A DNA stretch of 64,000 bases from assembly GCA_002356435.2 (NCBI GenBank), contig AP018040.2:310001-374000 (forward strand). Direction: 5' to 3'. This document shows positions 9,168 to 17,047 of this stretch, one piece after another. Source of the stretch: Petrimonas sp. IBARAKI. Its GTDB lineage: Bacteria; Bacteroidota; Bacteroidia; Bacteroidales; Dysgonomonadaceae. The notes beneath the pieces are model-generated. The model was given only the letters and a program-made list of their open reading frames with translations, searched no databases and had not been told where the DNA came from. The position numbers and the translations under genes are program-made. Position 1 is the first letter of the stretch, and every line of letters begins with the position of its first letter.

Positions 9168-10712
9168 CTATTTCGCCACCCGTTCGAGCCATTTCAGCAT
9201 ATACAACATGGTGAACATAGAGATAAGGCACGCGCCCACAAATACCAGCCAGGTTGTCCACAACGGTAAGCTTTCGTAGAAAATGGTGCCGAAGATCAGC
9301 AGCTGGTTCCCGAGAGCCGTAGCTCCAAGCCATGCTCCTTGCATAATTCCCTGATATTGGGGTGGAGCCACTTTTGACACAAAAGATAATCCGAGAGGGC
9401 TGATAAACAGCTCAGCAACAGTTAAAATAAAGTAGGTACCAATAAGCAAAAATGGAGTCACGCGTTGCGCATCGGTCAGTCCGCCCATAGCCCTTGCCGT
9501 ATCCGTGTCTGGCAGCCCTTGTGAACCAATGGACATAACCAGGAAGGCAGTGGCTGCAATCCCCATCCCGATAGCTATCTTCTTTGGAGTGGAAGGCTCT
9601 TTTCCCCTTGCTCTAAGCCAGCCAAAGAGTCCGATAATTACAGGAGTAAGAAATACCACAAAGAAAGGGTTGAAGAACTGGAATATTTCAGCACCTTTTA
9701 TACTTGTAAATCCCAGGTCGATATTGATTGTGCTCAAATCCGTGTATTCATTGGCGAAGAAGGTGAGGGTCACGCCGTTTTGGTGAAACGAGAACCAGAA
9801 GAAGATTACTACAGCAAACACCGAGAACAGGGCATACAGGCGCTGACGAACTTCTTTTGAATCCATTTGATTTTCATTCGGTTGAGCATCGGTGCTTTCT
9901 TTGGATCTCGCAGCTTTCAGGGCCGGGTCGGGGAATTTTCTTTTGTTTATAATGAATACTGTCAGAGAGATCAGCATGGCGAAAATGGCTACGCCAAAAG
10001 CATAATGAAAACCGGTGTTGAATACATTCAGGTATTCGTTGGCAAAAGCGGTGAGGTCGGCCGGTGGTGTTTTGCTCACAGATGCAGAAAGTTCTGTGAA
10101 ACGTTGTGTGGCCTCCGGCGTTATGGTTCCTCTTAGAAACTGGTGGCTAAGGGCCGGAAGATCGGAGTTGTATTCAAAGCCATTGTGTTGAACCCACCAG
10201 TTACGGATGCCCACGGCAATAAGCGGAGCAAAAAGGGCACCGATATTGATAAACATGTAGAAAATCTGAAATCCGGTATCTCTCTTATCGGAATACTTGG
10301 GGTCGTCGTACATTTGTCCTACCACCGCTTGTAGATTGCCCTTAAACAGTCCGTTGCCAAAAGCAATGACAAACAGTCCGAAGCAGGTCATGGCCAGGAA
10401 CAACGCAAAATTCGGAACGGGAGTAGGTGTTGGAATGGCAATCAGGAAGTAACCTATTGTCATAAGTATCAAGCCCCACAAGATGGTTCCCTTGTACTTT
10501 TTTGTTTTGTCGGCAATGAAGCCGCCGGCAAGTGCAAGCAAATAGATCAGAGCATAAAAAATCGAATAAATGACAGTGGCCTGTGTCTTGTCCAGTCCGA
10601 ATTTAGATAAAAGGAATAACGATAGTATCGCCATCATGATGTAGAAACCAAAACGCTCGCCCATGTTGGAAAGGGCGGCGCCAATAAGTCCTTTAGGATG
10701 ATTTTTGAACAT
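9168..10712 (-). CDS. POT/PTR2-family proton-coupled oligopeptide transporter
   Basis: Inner-membrane major-facilitator transporter that takes up di- and tripeptides with protons, fitting a protein-fermenting lifestyle. The 514 residues have about 12-14 helices with the POT motifs ERFGFYIMMAIL near the N-terminus and FGNGLFKGNLQAVVG in the middle. A charged loop (KAARSKESTDAQPNENQ) separates the two halves. The start is placed at MFKNHPKGL (10712) because the frame upstream to 10790 contains the promoter box at 10752-10759 and reads as non-hydrophobic sequence unlike the family. It is transcribed alone, diverging from the aromatic amino acid operon. Confidence 0.9.
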   Translation of the reverse strand: MFKNHPKGLIGAALSNMGERFGFYIMMAILSLFLLSKFGLDKTQATVIYSIFYALIYLLALAGGFIADKTKKYKGTILWGLILMTIGYFLIAIPTPTPVPNFALFLAMTCFGLFVIAFGNGLFKGNLQAVVGQMYDDPKYSDKRDTGFQIFYMFINIGALFAPLIAVGIRNWWVQHNGFEYNSDLPALSHQFLRGTITPEATQRFTELSASVSKTPPADLTAFANEYLNVFNTGFHYAFGVAIFAMLISLTVFIINKRKFPDPALKAARSKESTDAQPNENQMDSKEVRQRLYALFSVFAVVIFFWFSFHQNGVTLTFFANEYTDLSTINIDLGFTSIKGAEIFQFFNPFFVVFLTPVIIGLFGWLRARGKEPSTPKKIAIGMGIAATAFLVMSIGSQGLPDTDTARAMGGLTDAQRVTPFLLIGTYFILTVAELFISPLGLSFVSKVAPPQYQGIMQGAWLGATALGNQLLIFGTIFYESLPLWTTWLVFVGACLISMFTMLYMLKWLERVAK

Positions 10713-10751
10713 AAATTGTTTTTTTAGATGGTTTGGAATTTTTTTAATTTG

Positions 10752-10759
10752 CAAATATA
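10752..10759 (-). promoter_or_regulatory. -7 promoter box of the peptide transporter
   Basis: The minus strand reads TATATTTG (TAnnTTTG), 39 bases before the chosen ATG at 10712. It rules against the in-frame ATG at 10790 as the main start. Confidence 0.5.
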
Positions 10760-10910
10760 CATAAATAAATGAAATATTTAACTTGGGCAAGTTGTAGATT
10801 CAGCCACTAACGGGAATAACATGCGGTACTTGAATGGAATATAAAAATATCGACAAACGGGGTAGTTATTCCTGTTTTGAAAAAAATGAACAAAATATTT
10901 CTTCCTTTTG

Positions 10911-10940
10911 TTGTATTATTTAATTTTTGTTGTAATTTTG
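10911..10940 (+). promoter_or_regulatory. Promoter of the phenylalanine/tyrosine operon
   Basis: TTG (10911-10913, within TTTTGTTG) lies 19 bp ahead of TAATTTTG (10933-10940), an excellent match to the Bacteroidetes -33/-7 promoter. Transcription would start near 10945-10948, about 20 bases before the leader peptide ATG. Confidence 0.75.
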
Positions 10941-10968
10941 CAACCGATATTCGCAAATAACGAATAAA

Positions 10969-11025
10969 ATGAAACAGAACCATTTTGCCTATTCTTTCTA
11001 TTTTTACTTTTACTTTAGTAAGTAG
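10969..11025 (+). CDS. Phe/Tyr-rich leader peptide of the attenuator
   Basis: An 18-codon reading frame, MKQNHFAYSFYFYFYFSK then TAG. Nine of 18 residues are Phe (5) or Tyr (4), and codons 10-16 strictly alternate Phe and Tyr. It sits between a strong promoter and the prephenate dehydratase gene. Its stop codon directly abuts the first arm of the antiterminator hairpin. This is the design of known amino acid leader peptides such as pheL of enterobacteria: ribosome stalling at Phe or Tyr codons reports charged tRNA levels. The peptide itself probably has no function. It was found by reading the leader, being too short for usual gene callers. Confidence 0.82.
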   Translation: MKQNHFAYSFYFYFYFSK

Positions 11026-11026
11026 A

Positions 11027-11088
11027 ACAGGATTTTATGTGCAAAATGAAGAAATAAATAAATAACTTTTTTGAATAGAAAATCCTGT
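11027..11088 (+). promoter_or_regulatory. Antiterminator hairpin of the Phe/Tyr attenuator
   Basis: ACAGGATTTT (11027-11036) is perfectly complementary to AAAATCCTGT (11079-11088), giving a 10-bp stem. Its 3' arm overlaps the 5' arm of the terminator, so the two structures exclude each other. Its 5' arm starts one base after the leader stop codon, where a terminating ribosome would cover it. Confidence 0.75.
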
Positions 11089-11111
11089 CGATAGCACGAC
11101 GGGATTTTTTT
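11079..11111 (+). terminator. Attenuator terminator ahead of pheA
   Basis: AAATCCTGTCG (11080-11090) pairs with CGACGGGATTT (11097-11107) over 11 bp with one T-G wobble and the loop ATAGCA, followed by a T run to 11111. It lies 28 bp before the pheA ATG, between leader peptide and structural genes, so it is a premature terminator, not the end of a gene. Confidence 0.82.
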
Positions 11112-11139
11112 ATTTTAATAGACTTAGCTCTCAAAACAG

Positions 11140-11985
11140 ATGAAAAAAGTTGCCATACAGGGCGGATTAGGCGCCTACCACGACATTGCTGCCCGCAATT
11201 ACTTCGGGGAGGAGATCGAGATTGTACCTTGCCTTACGTTTAAAGAGATTTTTTTAAAAGCTCAAAAAGATGAACATCTAATTGGAATTATGGCGATCGA
11301 GAACACGATTGCCGGGGGGCTGTTGCTCAATCACGACCTGCTTAAACTCAACGACATGAAGATTGCGGGGGAGCATAAATTGCGTATCTCCCATACGTTA
11401 TCGGCGCTGCCCGGACAACGTTTGCAAAACATAAGGGAAATTGTTTCGCACCCGATGGCACTGATGCAATGTTCCGATTTTATCGAAAGCCTGCCCCAGG
11501 TGAAGGTCGTTGAGCACGAGGATACTGCTTTGGCTGCCCGGGAAATAATGGAAGGAAACACCCCGGGGATAGCGGCCATTTGCAGCAAGCTTGCCGCCGA
11601 GGTATATCACCTGGAAGTTATAAGGGAAGGAATAGAAACCAACAAACGTAACTTTACCCGGTTTCTGGTATTGGCTCACGAAGAAATGGTCGGTGAAATA
11701 CGGAAGTCATCCGATATAGACAAGGCTTCGCTTGTTTTCGTTCTGCCACACAGTGAAGGGAGCCTTTCCCGGGTGTTGTCGGTGCTCTCGTTCTACGACA
11801 TCAACCTTACGCGGATTCAGTCGCTGCCGATTATCGGTCGGGAGTGGGAATATCAGTTTTACATCGACCTGACTTTTTCCAATTTCGAACGGTACCGTCA
11901 GTCTATCAAGGCCATACTGCCTTTGGTGGGAAACCTCAAGGTGCTGGGTGAGTATGTCGAAGACAAACACATTGTTGCCGACTGA
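11140..11985 (+). CDS. pheA: Prephenate dehydratase with ACT domain
   Basis: Converts prephenate to phenylpyruvate, the committed step to phenylalanine. The 281 residues are a stand-alone enzyme with no chorismate mutase. The catalytic T173-R174-F175 motif is present in RNFTRFLVL. The C-terminal ACT domain (about 190-275) keeps GSL (207-209) where the regulatory GAL motif usually lies. It has Q227-S-L-P230 in place of the phenylalanine-binding ESRP motif, so feedback inhibition may be weak or different. First structural gene of the operon, directly after the attenuator. Confidence 0.95.
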   Translation: MKKVAIQGGLGAYHDIAARNYFGEEIEIVPCLTFKEIFLKAQKDEHLIGIMAIENTIAGGLLLNHDLLKLNDMKIAGEHKLRISHTLSALPGQRLQNIREIVSHPMALMQCSDFIESLPQVKVVEHEDTALAAREIMEGNTPGIAAICSKLAAEVYHLEVIREGIETNKRNFTRFLVLAHEEMVGEIRKSSDIDKASLVFVLPHSEGSLSRVLSVLSFYDINLTRIQSLPIIGREWEYQFYIDLTFSNFERYRQSIKAILPLVGNLKVLGEYVEDKHIVAD

Positions 11986-12023
11986 ATAACAACCGAATAA
12001 CTATTTAACAACTATCGAACAAA

Positions 12024-13196
12024 ATGGATAAAGTACTTAACATAGAACCTGCCGGGCACATAAAACGCATTTCGGAATATTACTTTTCGGTGAAGCTTGC
12101 CGAAGTTGCCAAAATGAATGCGGAAGGCAAAAACATCATCAGCCTGGGGGTGGGAGCACCCGATAAAATGCCGTCGCAGGAAACGATTGAAACTTTGTGT
12201 GATACGGCATGTCGCCCCGATGTACATGCTTATCAACCCTACTCCGGGATACCGGAATTGAGAAAGGCTTATGCCGGATGGTATAAGAAGTTTTACAACG
12301 TCGACTTGTCGACGGACGAAGTATTGCCGCTTATCGGCTCAAAAGAAGGAATTTTACACGTTTCGATGACATTTCTTAACTTTGGTGACTCGGTATTGGT
12401 TCCCAATCCGGGGTACCCAACCTACAGATCGGTTTCGGAACTTCTTCGTGCGAACGTCGTCGAGTACGATTTGCTGGAGAAAAATGAGTGGCTGCCCGAT
12501 TTTGATGCCCTGGAAAAGCTGGACTTGACCCGGGTAAAGCTGATGTGGGTAAATTATCCCAATATGCCTACCGGTAAAAATGCATCCTTGGCGTTGTTTG
12601 AAAAATTGGTGGCTTTTGGTAAAAAACACGGTATTGTCATTTGTCATGATAATCCATACAGTTTTATCCTGAATGATCGTCCGATGAGTATCTTGTCGGT
12701 GCAGGGTGCAAAAGACATTTGCATTGAGCTTAACTCGTTGAGCAAATCACACAATATGTCGGGTTGGCGTATGGGGCTGCTGGCATCCAATCCAGAGTTC
12801 GTAAGATGGGTATTAAAAGCCAAGAGCAATATCGACAGCGGCCAGTTTAAACCCATGCAGCTGGCAACCGTCGCCGCTTTGCAGAACACCCGGGAGTGGC
12901 ACGACGAGATGAACCGTATTTATGCCGAACGCCGTTTGTGGGCGGAGAAAATTATGGATCTGCTGAACTGCAAGTACGATAAAAGCCAGGTTGGCCTTTT
13001 TGTTTGGGGAAAATTGCCGGAATCTGTGGTGTCGAGCAAAGACTTTATCGATGATATCCTGTACAACGCCCGCGTTTTTATTACCCCCGGTGTAATCTTC
13101 GGAAGCAATGGCGAAGGGTATATCCGGATTTCTCTCGGCGCATCCGTTGAAAAAATGGAGGAAGCCTACAATCGAATTTTAACTTACAACACATGA
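12024..13196 (+). CDS. Class I/II aminotransferase of the Phe/Tyr operon
   Basis: PLP-dependent fold-type I aminotransferase of 390 residues. The PLP lysine is K241 in SLSKSHNMSGWRMG, and the C-terminal substrate-binding arginine region is GYIRISLG. Placed between prephenate dehydratase and DAHP synthase, it most likely transaminates phenylpyruvate and hydroxyphenylpyruvate to Phe and Tyr, or acts on prephenate. Sequence alone resembles LL-diaminopimelate or aspartate aminotransferases, so the substrate is inferred from context. It starts 38 bp after pheA and overlaps the next gene by 4 bp. Confidence 0.88.
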   Translation: MDKVLNIEPAGHIKRISEYYFSVKLAEVAKMNAEGKNIISLGVGAPDKMPSQETIETLCDTACRPDVHAYQPYSGIPELRKAYAGWYKKFYNVDLSTDEVLPLIGSKEGILHVSMTFLNFGDSVLVPNPGYPTYRSVSELLRANVVEYDLLEKNEWLPDFDALEKLDLTRVKLMWVNYPNMPTGKNASLALFEKLVAFGKKHGIVICHDNPYSFILNDRPMSILSVQGAKDICIELNSLSKSHNMSGWRMGLLASNPEFVRWVLKAKSNIDSGQFKPMQLATVAALQNTREWHDEMNRIYAERRLWAEKIMDLLNCKYDKSQVGLFVWGKLPESVVSSKDFIDDILYNARVFITPGVIFGSNGEGYIRISLGASVEKMEEAYNRILTYNT

Positions 13197-14278
13197 CAAA
13201 GAAAAATATGGAATTTGAATCAATTTTATTACCCGGGGTCGAGGACAAGCGCCCGATCATTATTTCCGGCCCATGTAGCGCGGAAACGGAAGAGCAGGTC
13301 ATGGAGACGGCAAAAAAACTTGCTGAAAAAGGGGTGAAGATCTTCAGGGCGGGTGTGTGGAAGCCACGCACAAAGCCCGGTGGATTTGAAGGGGTCGGCA
13401 CCCCGGCATTAAAATGGCTCCAGCAGGTACGCAAAGAGACCGGTATGTATGTGGCGACCGAGGTGGCCACGGAAAAACATGTGTATGAATCTCTGAAATA
13501 CAACATGGATATGTTGTGGATCGGAGCCCGCACCACAGCAAATCCTTTTGCCGTACAGGAAATAGCAGATACATTAAGGGGTGTGGACATCCCGGTTCTG
13601 ATAAAAAATCCGGTGAATCCCGACCTGGAGCTATGGATCGGTGCCATTGAACGTTTATACAACGCAGGCATTAAGAAGATCGGGGTCATTCACCGCGGGT
13701 TCAGTACCAACGACAAGACCGTTTATCGCAACATTCCTCAATGGCACATCCCCATCGAATTGAAACGCCGTTACCCTGACCTTCCCGTCATTTGTGATCC
13801 AAGCCATATTGGTGGAAAACGCTCCATGATTAAAACGATTTCCCAACAGGCCATGGACCTGAATTACTACGGGTTGATCATCGAGTCTCACCGTAACCCC
13901 GATGATGCCTGGAGCGACAGTTCCCAGCAAATCTCTCCCGAAACGCTGGCTGAAATTCTGAATGAACTGGTTATTCGCGACAAGGTGCAATCGACGGAGG
14001 ACTTATCCGACCTGCGCCGGCAAATAGATGACCTGGACAATGAAATCCTGCAACTCTTATCGAAACGTATGCGCGTATCCCGCGAAATAGGGCTCTACAA
14101 GCTGGAGCACGATATGCCCGTACTCCAGACCGGACGCTACGATCATATCCGCAAGGACCGCGTGGAGCAAGCCGAGAAAATGGAGATGGCGGGTGAATTT
14201 GCCTTGAAAATCCTGGAAGCCATTCACACGGAATCCGTTCGTCAGCAGTTTGAAGTAATGGAAAGAGCAAAAAAATGA
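13193..14278 (+). CDS. Bifunctional DAHP synthase / chorismate mutase
   Basis: Two enzymes on one chain of 361 residues. The N-terminal part (about 1-265) is a DAHP synthase of the type found in Bacillus AroA (PIIISGPCSAE, FRAGVWKPRTKPGGFEG, CDPSHIGG), catalysing the first shikimate step. The C-terminal part (about 270-355) is an AroQ chorismate mutase (DLRRQIDDLDNEILQLLSKRM). The same domain order is known from Porphyromonas gingivalis, where the mutase domain mediates prephenate inhibition of the synthase. It supplies the only chorismate mutase of the operon. The ATGA overlap with the preceding aminotransferase supports the start at 13193; a second ATG at 13208 is possible. Confidence 0.95.
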   Translation: MTKKNMEFESILLPGVEDKRPIIISGPCSAETEEQVMETAKKLAEKGVKIFRAGVWKPRTKPGGFEGVGTPALKWLQQVRKETGMYVATEVATEKHVYESLKYNMDMLWIGARTTANPFAVQEIADTLRGVDIPVLIKNPVNPDLELWIGAIERLYNAGIKKIGVIHRGFSTNDKTVYRNIPQWHIPIELKRRYPDLPVICDPSHIGGKRSMIKTISQQAMDLNYYGLIIESHRNPDDAWSDSSQQISPETLAEILNELVIRDKVQSTEDLSDLRRQIDDLDNEILQLLSKRMRVSREIGLYKLEHDMPVLQTGRYDHIRKDRVEQAEKMEMAGEFALKILEAIHTESVRQQFEVMERAKK

Positions 14279-15048
14279 AAATACTCATCTTAGGAGCTGG
14301 CAAAATGGGATCGTTCTTTGCCGATGTGCTCAGTTTCGATCACGAAGTAGCCGTATTGGATACCGATCCCCAAAAACTACGGTTCATATACAACACACTC
14401 CGGATGACAAAGCCGGAGGAGGTGCGGGATTTTGCCCCCGAACTGGTGATCAATGCCGCTACGCTGAAATACACCGTCGAGGCGTTTCACAGTGTGCTGC
14501 CTTATTTGCCGCAAACGTGTATCCTGAGTGATATTGCATCGGTAAAAACCGGATTGGAAGAATTTTACCGGGAACGTACCCGCCCGTATGTTTCCACTCA
14601 CCCGATGTTCGGGCCTACGTTTGCCAGCCTGAGCGACCTCAGCACGCAAAGTGCCATTATCATATCGGAGTCGTCGCACCTGGGAAAGGTTTTTTTTCGC
14701 GATCTGTACCGCCGGCTCAAGCTAAACGTGTTTGAATACACTTTCCGGGAGCACGACGAAACCATCGCTTACTCGCTTTCCATCCCGTTTGCATCCACAT
14801 TGGTGTTTGCATCGGTAATGAAGCATCAGGATGCGCCGGGAACCACGTTCAAAAAGCATATGAACATAGCACAGGGGCTGCTTTCGGAAGATGATTTTCT
14901 CCTTACGGAGATCTTGTTCAACCCTTATACTCCCGATCAATTGGTGAAAATCAGGGAGAAGCTGAAAGAACTATTGGCTATTATCGAAGTTAGGGACAGC
15001 GAAGCCATGAAGGTATTTTTGACGCAGGTAAGAAAGAATATTGAGTAG
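14275..15048 (+). CDS. tyrA: Prephenate dehydrogenase
   Basis: NAD(P)-dependent oxidative decarboxylation of prephenate to 4-hydroxyphenylpyruvate, the tyrosine branch. The 257 residues open with a Rossmann fold (ILILGAGKMGSFFADVL). The conserved STHPMFGPTFASL follows near residues 105-117. It has no fused mutase or ACT domain. The ATGA overlap with the DAHP synthase gene indicates translational coupling. Last gene of the operon; it converges on the cyclophilin gene with only 5 bases between the stops and no terminator of its own. Confidence 0.93.
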   Translation: MKILILGAGKMGSFFADVLSFDHEVAVLDTDPQKLRFIYNTLRMTKPEEVRDFAPELVINAATLKYTVEAFHSVLPYLPQTCILSDIASVKTGLEEFYRERTRPYVSTHPMFGPTFASLSDLSTQSAIIISESSHLGKVFFRDLYRRLKLNVFEYTFREHDETIAYSLSIPFASTLVFASVMKHQDAPGTTFKKHMNIAQGLLSEDDFLLTEILFNPYTPDQLVKIREKLKELLAIIEVRDSEAMKVFLTQVRKNIE

Positions 15049-15053
15049 GGTGG

Positions 15054-15866
15054 CTATTTAGACTCCACATAAATCCTCTTAATCTTCGCATCTGATCTAG
15101 GGCGGCTGTTGCTGTCGACAGGCAGGGCGGCAATCTTGTCAATAACCTCCAGCCCTTCGGTGACTTCGCCAAAAACGGTGTATTCACCGTCCAGATGACG
15201 TGCTCCGCCAATCGTGGAATAGGTTTCTTTGAGTTCTTCAGGAAGAAAAAACTTGCCGGGAGCGGCTTCATACAACGAATCCACCACGTGGAGGACCGAA
15301 TCCAGCATAGCGTTAAAGGCACTGGCATCAGTGGCTTTTAATTTAGCCAGGTCGTCTTTATGCGGTAAGTAATGGTCGCGGATAATCTTGTTTTTGATGG
15401 GCACGTTTACCGCCATTTCCATGGAATCCAGCCGTCCCGGTGAATATACCTTCCCGTGCACGATATAGAACTGGGAGGCGTCTGATTTTTTCTGCGGGTT
15501 TTCGTTATCTCCCCTTCTCGGAGCAGCCAGAGCTCCTTTTTTATGAAAATGATTGTCCCTGAACTCGGGCATAATATCCATATCGGTACGTCCGCCGCCG
15601 ATCTGTGCTCCGGCAGGAGCATTCTTCGAATCCTGTGCTCCTCCCTGAATCATAAATTCCCTAACTACCCGGTGAAACAGCGTTCCGTTAAAGTATCCCT
15701 GTTTTACTAATTTCAGGAAATGGTTGCTGTGGTTGGGGGTGTCGTCGTACAAAACGGCTTTCATTGTACCGTAATTGGTTTCGATAATGATAACCGGGTA
15801 TTCCGTTTGAGCATTGGCGAGCAATGAAAATGCGAACAGAACGGTGGAAAGGATATATTTTTTCAT
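15054..15866 (-). CDS. Exported cyclophilin-type peptidyl-prolyl isomerase
   Basis: Speeds proline isomerisation during protein folding. A signal peptide (1-19, ending LLANA before QTEYP) sends it to the periplasm. The cyclophilin fold is recognisable from NHFLKLVKQGYFNGTLFHRVVREFMIQGG and the C-terminal EYTVFGEVTEGLEVIDKIA. A long insertion of about 80 residues (roughly 125-210, rich in charged residues) interrupts the fold and makes the protein larger than the 160-190 residues of simple cyclophilins; such insertions occur in Bacteroidetes members. Minus-strand gene downstream of lptG. Confidence 0.9.
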   Translation of the reverse strand: MKKYILSTVLFAFSLLANAQTEYPVIIIETNYGTMKAVLYDDTPNHSNHFLKLVKQGYFNGTLFHRVVREFMIQGGAQDSKNAPAGAQIGGGRTDMDIMPEFRDNHFHKKGALAAPRRGDNENPQKKSDASQFYIVHGKVYSPGRLDSMEMAVNVPIKNKIIRDHYLPHKDDLAKLKATDASAFNAMLDSVLHVVDSLYEAAPGKFFLPEELKETYSTIGGARHLDGEYTVFGEVTEGLEVIDKIAALPVDSNSRPRSDAKIKRIYVESK

Positions 15867-15927
15867 GTCTCAACTGATTTTTTGAATTACAGATCGCAGG
15901 CATGCCTGCTGCAACGGATTGTAAATC

Positions 15928-17022
15928 CTAATTTGGCGCCTTCTTGTAAAGGAAGAACGCGATGCCGATAAAAACAATATTGGGTATCCATGCCGCCACA
16001 AAAGGACTCATGCTCCCTTTTACGGCGAAAGATGAACTGATGGTCATGAACAGAATATAAGCCATACTCAAAGCCAGTCCGATTCCAATGTTCAGCCCCA
16101 TGCCCCCCTTCACCTTCCGTGCTGAGAGGGAAGCTCCGATAATGGTCAAGATAAAAGCAGAAAATATAGAAGCGTAGCGCGAATGGTATTCAATCTGAAA
16201 CGCTTGAATATTACCTAATCCCCTTCTCTTCTGGCTTCTGACGTGGCGGAGCAATTGCGGGGTAGTCATCATCTGCTGGTCTGTTTTGGCCACGATAAAA
16301 TCGTTGGGGACGATTTGTATGATGGTATCAGTGGTGGTTCCATGGGTGATTTTCTCTTCCAGCCCGTCGAAATCCCTTATCTGGTAATTGCTAATTGTCC
16401 AGTGATATAACGAATCGTACTTAATGGATTGGGCGGTCAGCCGGGAGACCAGCTTCAGGCTGTCGAAATGATCAATGGAAAAATTATAGCCCGTTTTAGA
16501 CTCCATATCGAAATTACCGAAATAGACAATCGTCCCTTCGGCTACCTTAAACTGTATATCCCTGTCACCCGTTTTCCGTTTGCGCGGGTCGATGTATTTT
16601 TGTTCAAAATCAATACGCGTTTTGTTGGCGGGGGGGATAATAAAGCTGCCCATCACGAAGGAAAAAACAGCAATAATGGCTGCTGAAACCATGTAGGGTT
16701 TGAGCAACCGTTTAAAACTGACTCCGTTGGATAAAAGAGCAATTATCTCCGAACTGGAAGCCATTTTGGAGGTGAAAAAGATTACTGCCAGAAAGATAAA
16801 AAGCGGACTGAAAAGATTGGCGTAGTACGGAATGAAATTGATGTAATAATTAAAAATTATTTCTTTCAGTGGAGCGCTGTTGCTCATAAACTTATCAATC
16901 TTCTCATTGATATCGAACACTACCGAGATCGACAAGATAAGCGTAATCATGAAGATGTATGTCCCCAGGAATTTCCTGATGATATACTTGTCTATACGTA
17001 ACAGGTTGAGTTTGTTTTTCAT
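15928..17022 (-). CDS. LptF/LptG-family permease (YjgP/YjgQ)
   Basis: Inner-membrane subunit of the Lpt exporter that drives lipopolysaccharide from the inner to the outer membrane. The 364 residues show the family layout: three N-terminal helices (from LGTYIFMITLILSISVVFDI), a periplasmic beta-jellyroll (about 120-270) and three C-terminal helices with SARKVKGGMGLNIGIGLALSM. The start is set at MKNKLNLLRIDKYIIRKF (17022); the frame runs on to 17172 but that would overlap the end of tgt. It lies 25 bp downstream of tgt. LptF and LptG cannot be told apart by eye. Confidence 0.92.
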   Translation of the reverse strand: MKNKLNLLRIDKYIIRKFLGTYIFMITLILSISVVFDINEKIDKFMSNSAPLKEIIFNYYINFIPYYANLFSPLFIFLAVIFFTSKMASSSEIIALLSNGVSFKRLLKPYMVSAAIIAVFSFVMGSFIIPPANKTRIDFEQKYIDPRKRKTGDRDIQFKVAEGTIVYFGNFDMESKTGYNFSIDHFDSLKLVSRLTAQSIKYDSLYHWTISNYQIRDFDGLEEKITHGTTTDTIIQIVPNDFIVAKTDQQMMTTPQLLRHVRSQKRRGLGNIQAFQIEYHSRYASIFSAFILTIIGASLSARKVKGGMGLNIGIGLALSMAYILFMTISSSFAVKGSMSPFVAAWIPNIVFIGIAFFLYKKAPN

Positions 17023-17047
17023 ACTCAATAGGTATTCAACCACAATC

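Noticed and set aside
10713-10790. N-terminal extension of the peptide transporter to the ATG at 10790
   Set aside because: A TAnnTTTG box lies inside this stretch and the encoded residues do not fit the family; the start at 10712 is preferred.
15896-15909. Palindrome GCAGGCATGCCTGC between lptG and the cyclophilin gene
   Set aside because: A perfect 14-bp palindrome, but without T run, repeats elsewhere or promoter position; function not supported.
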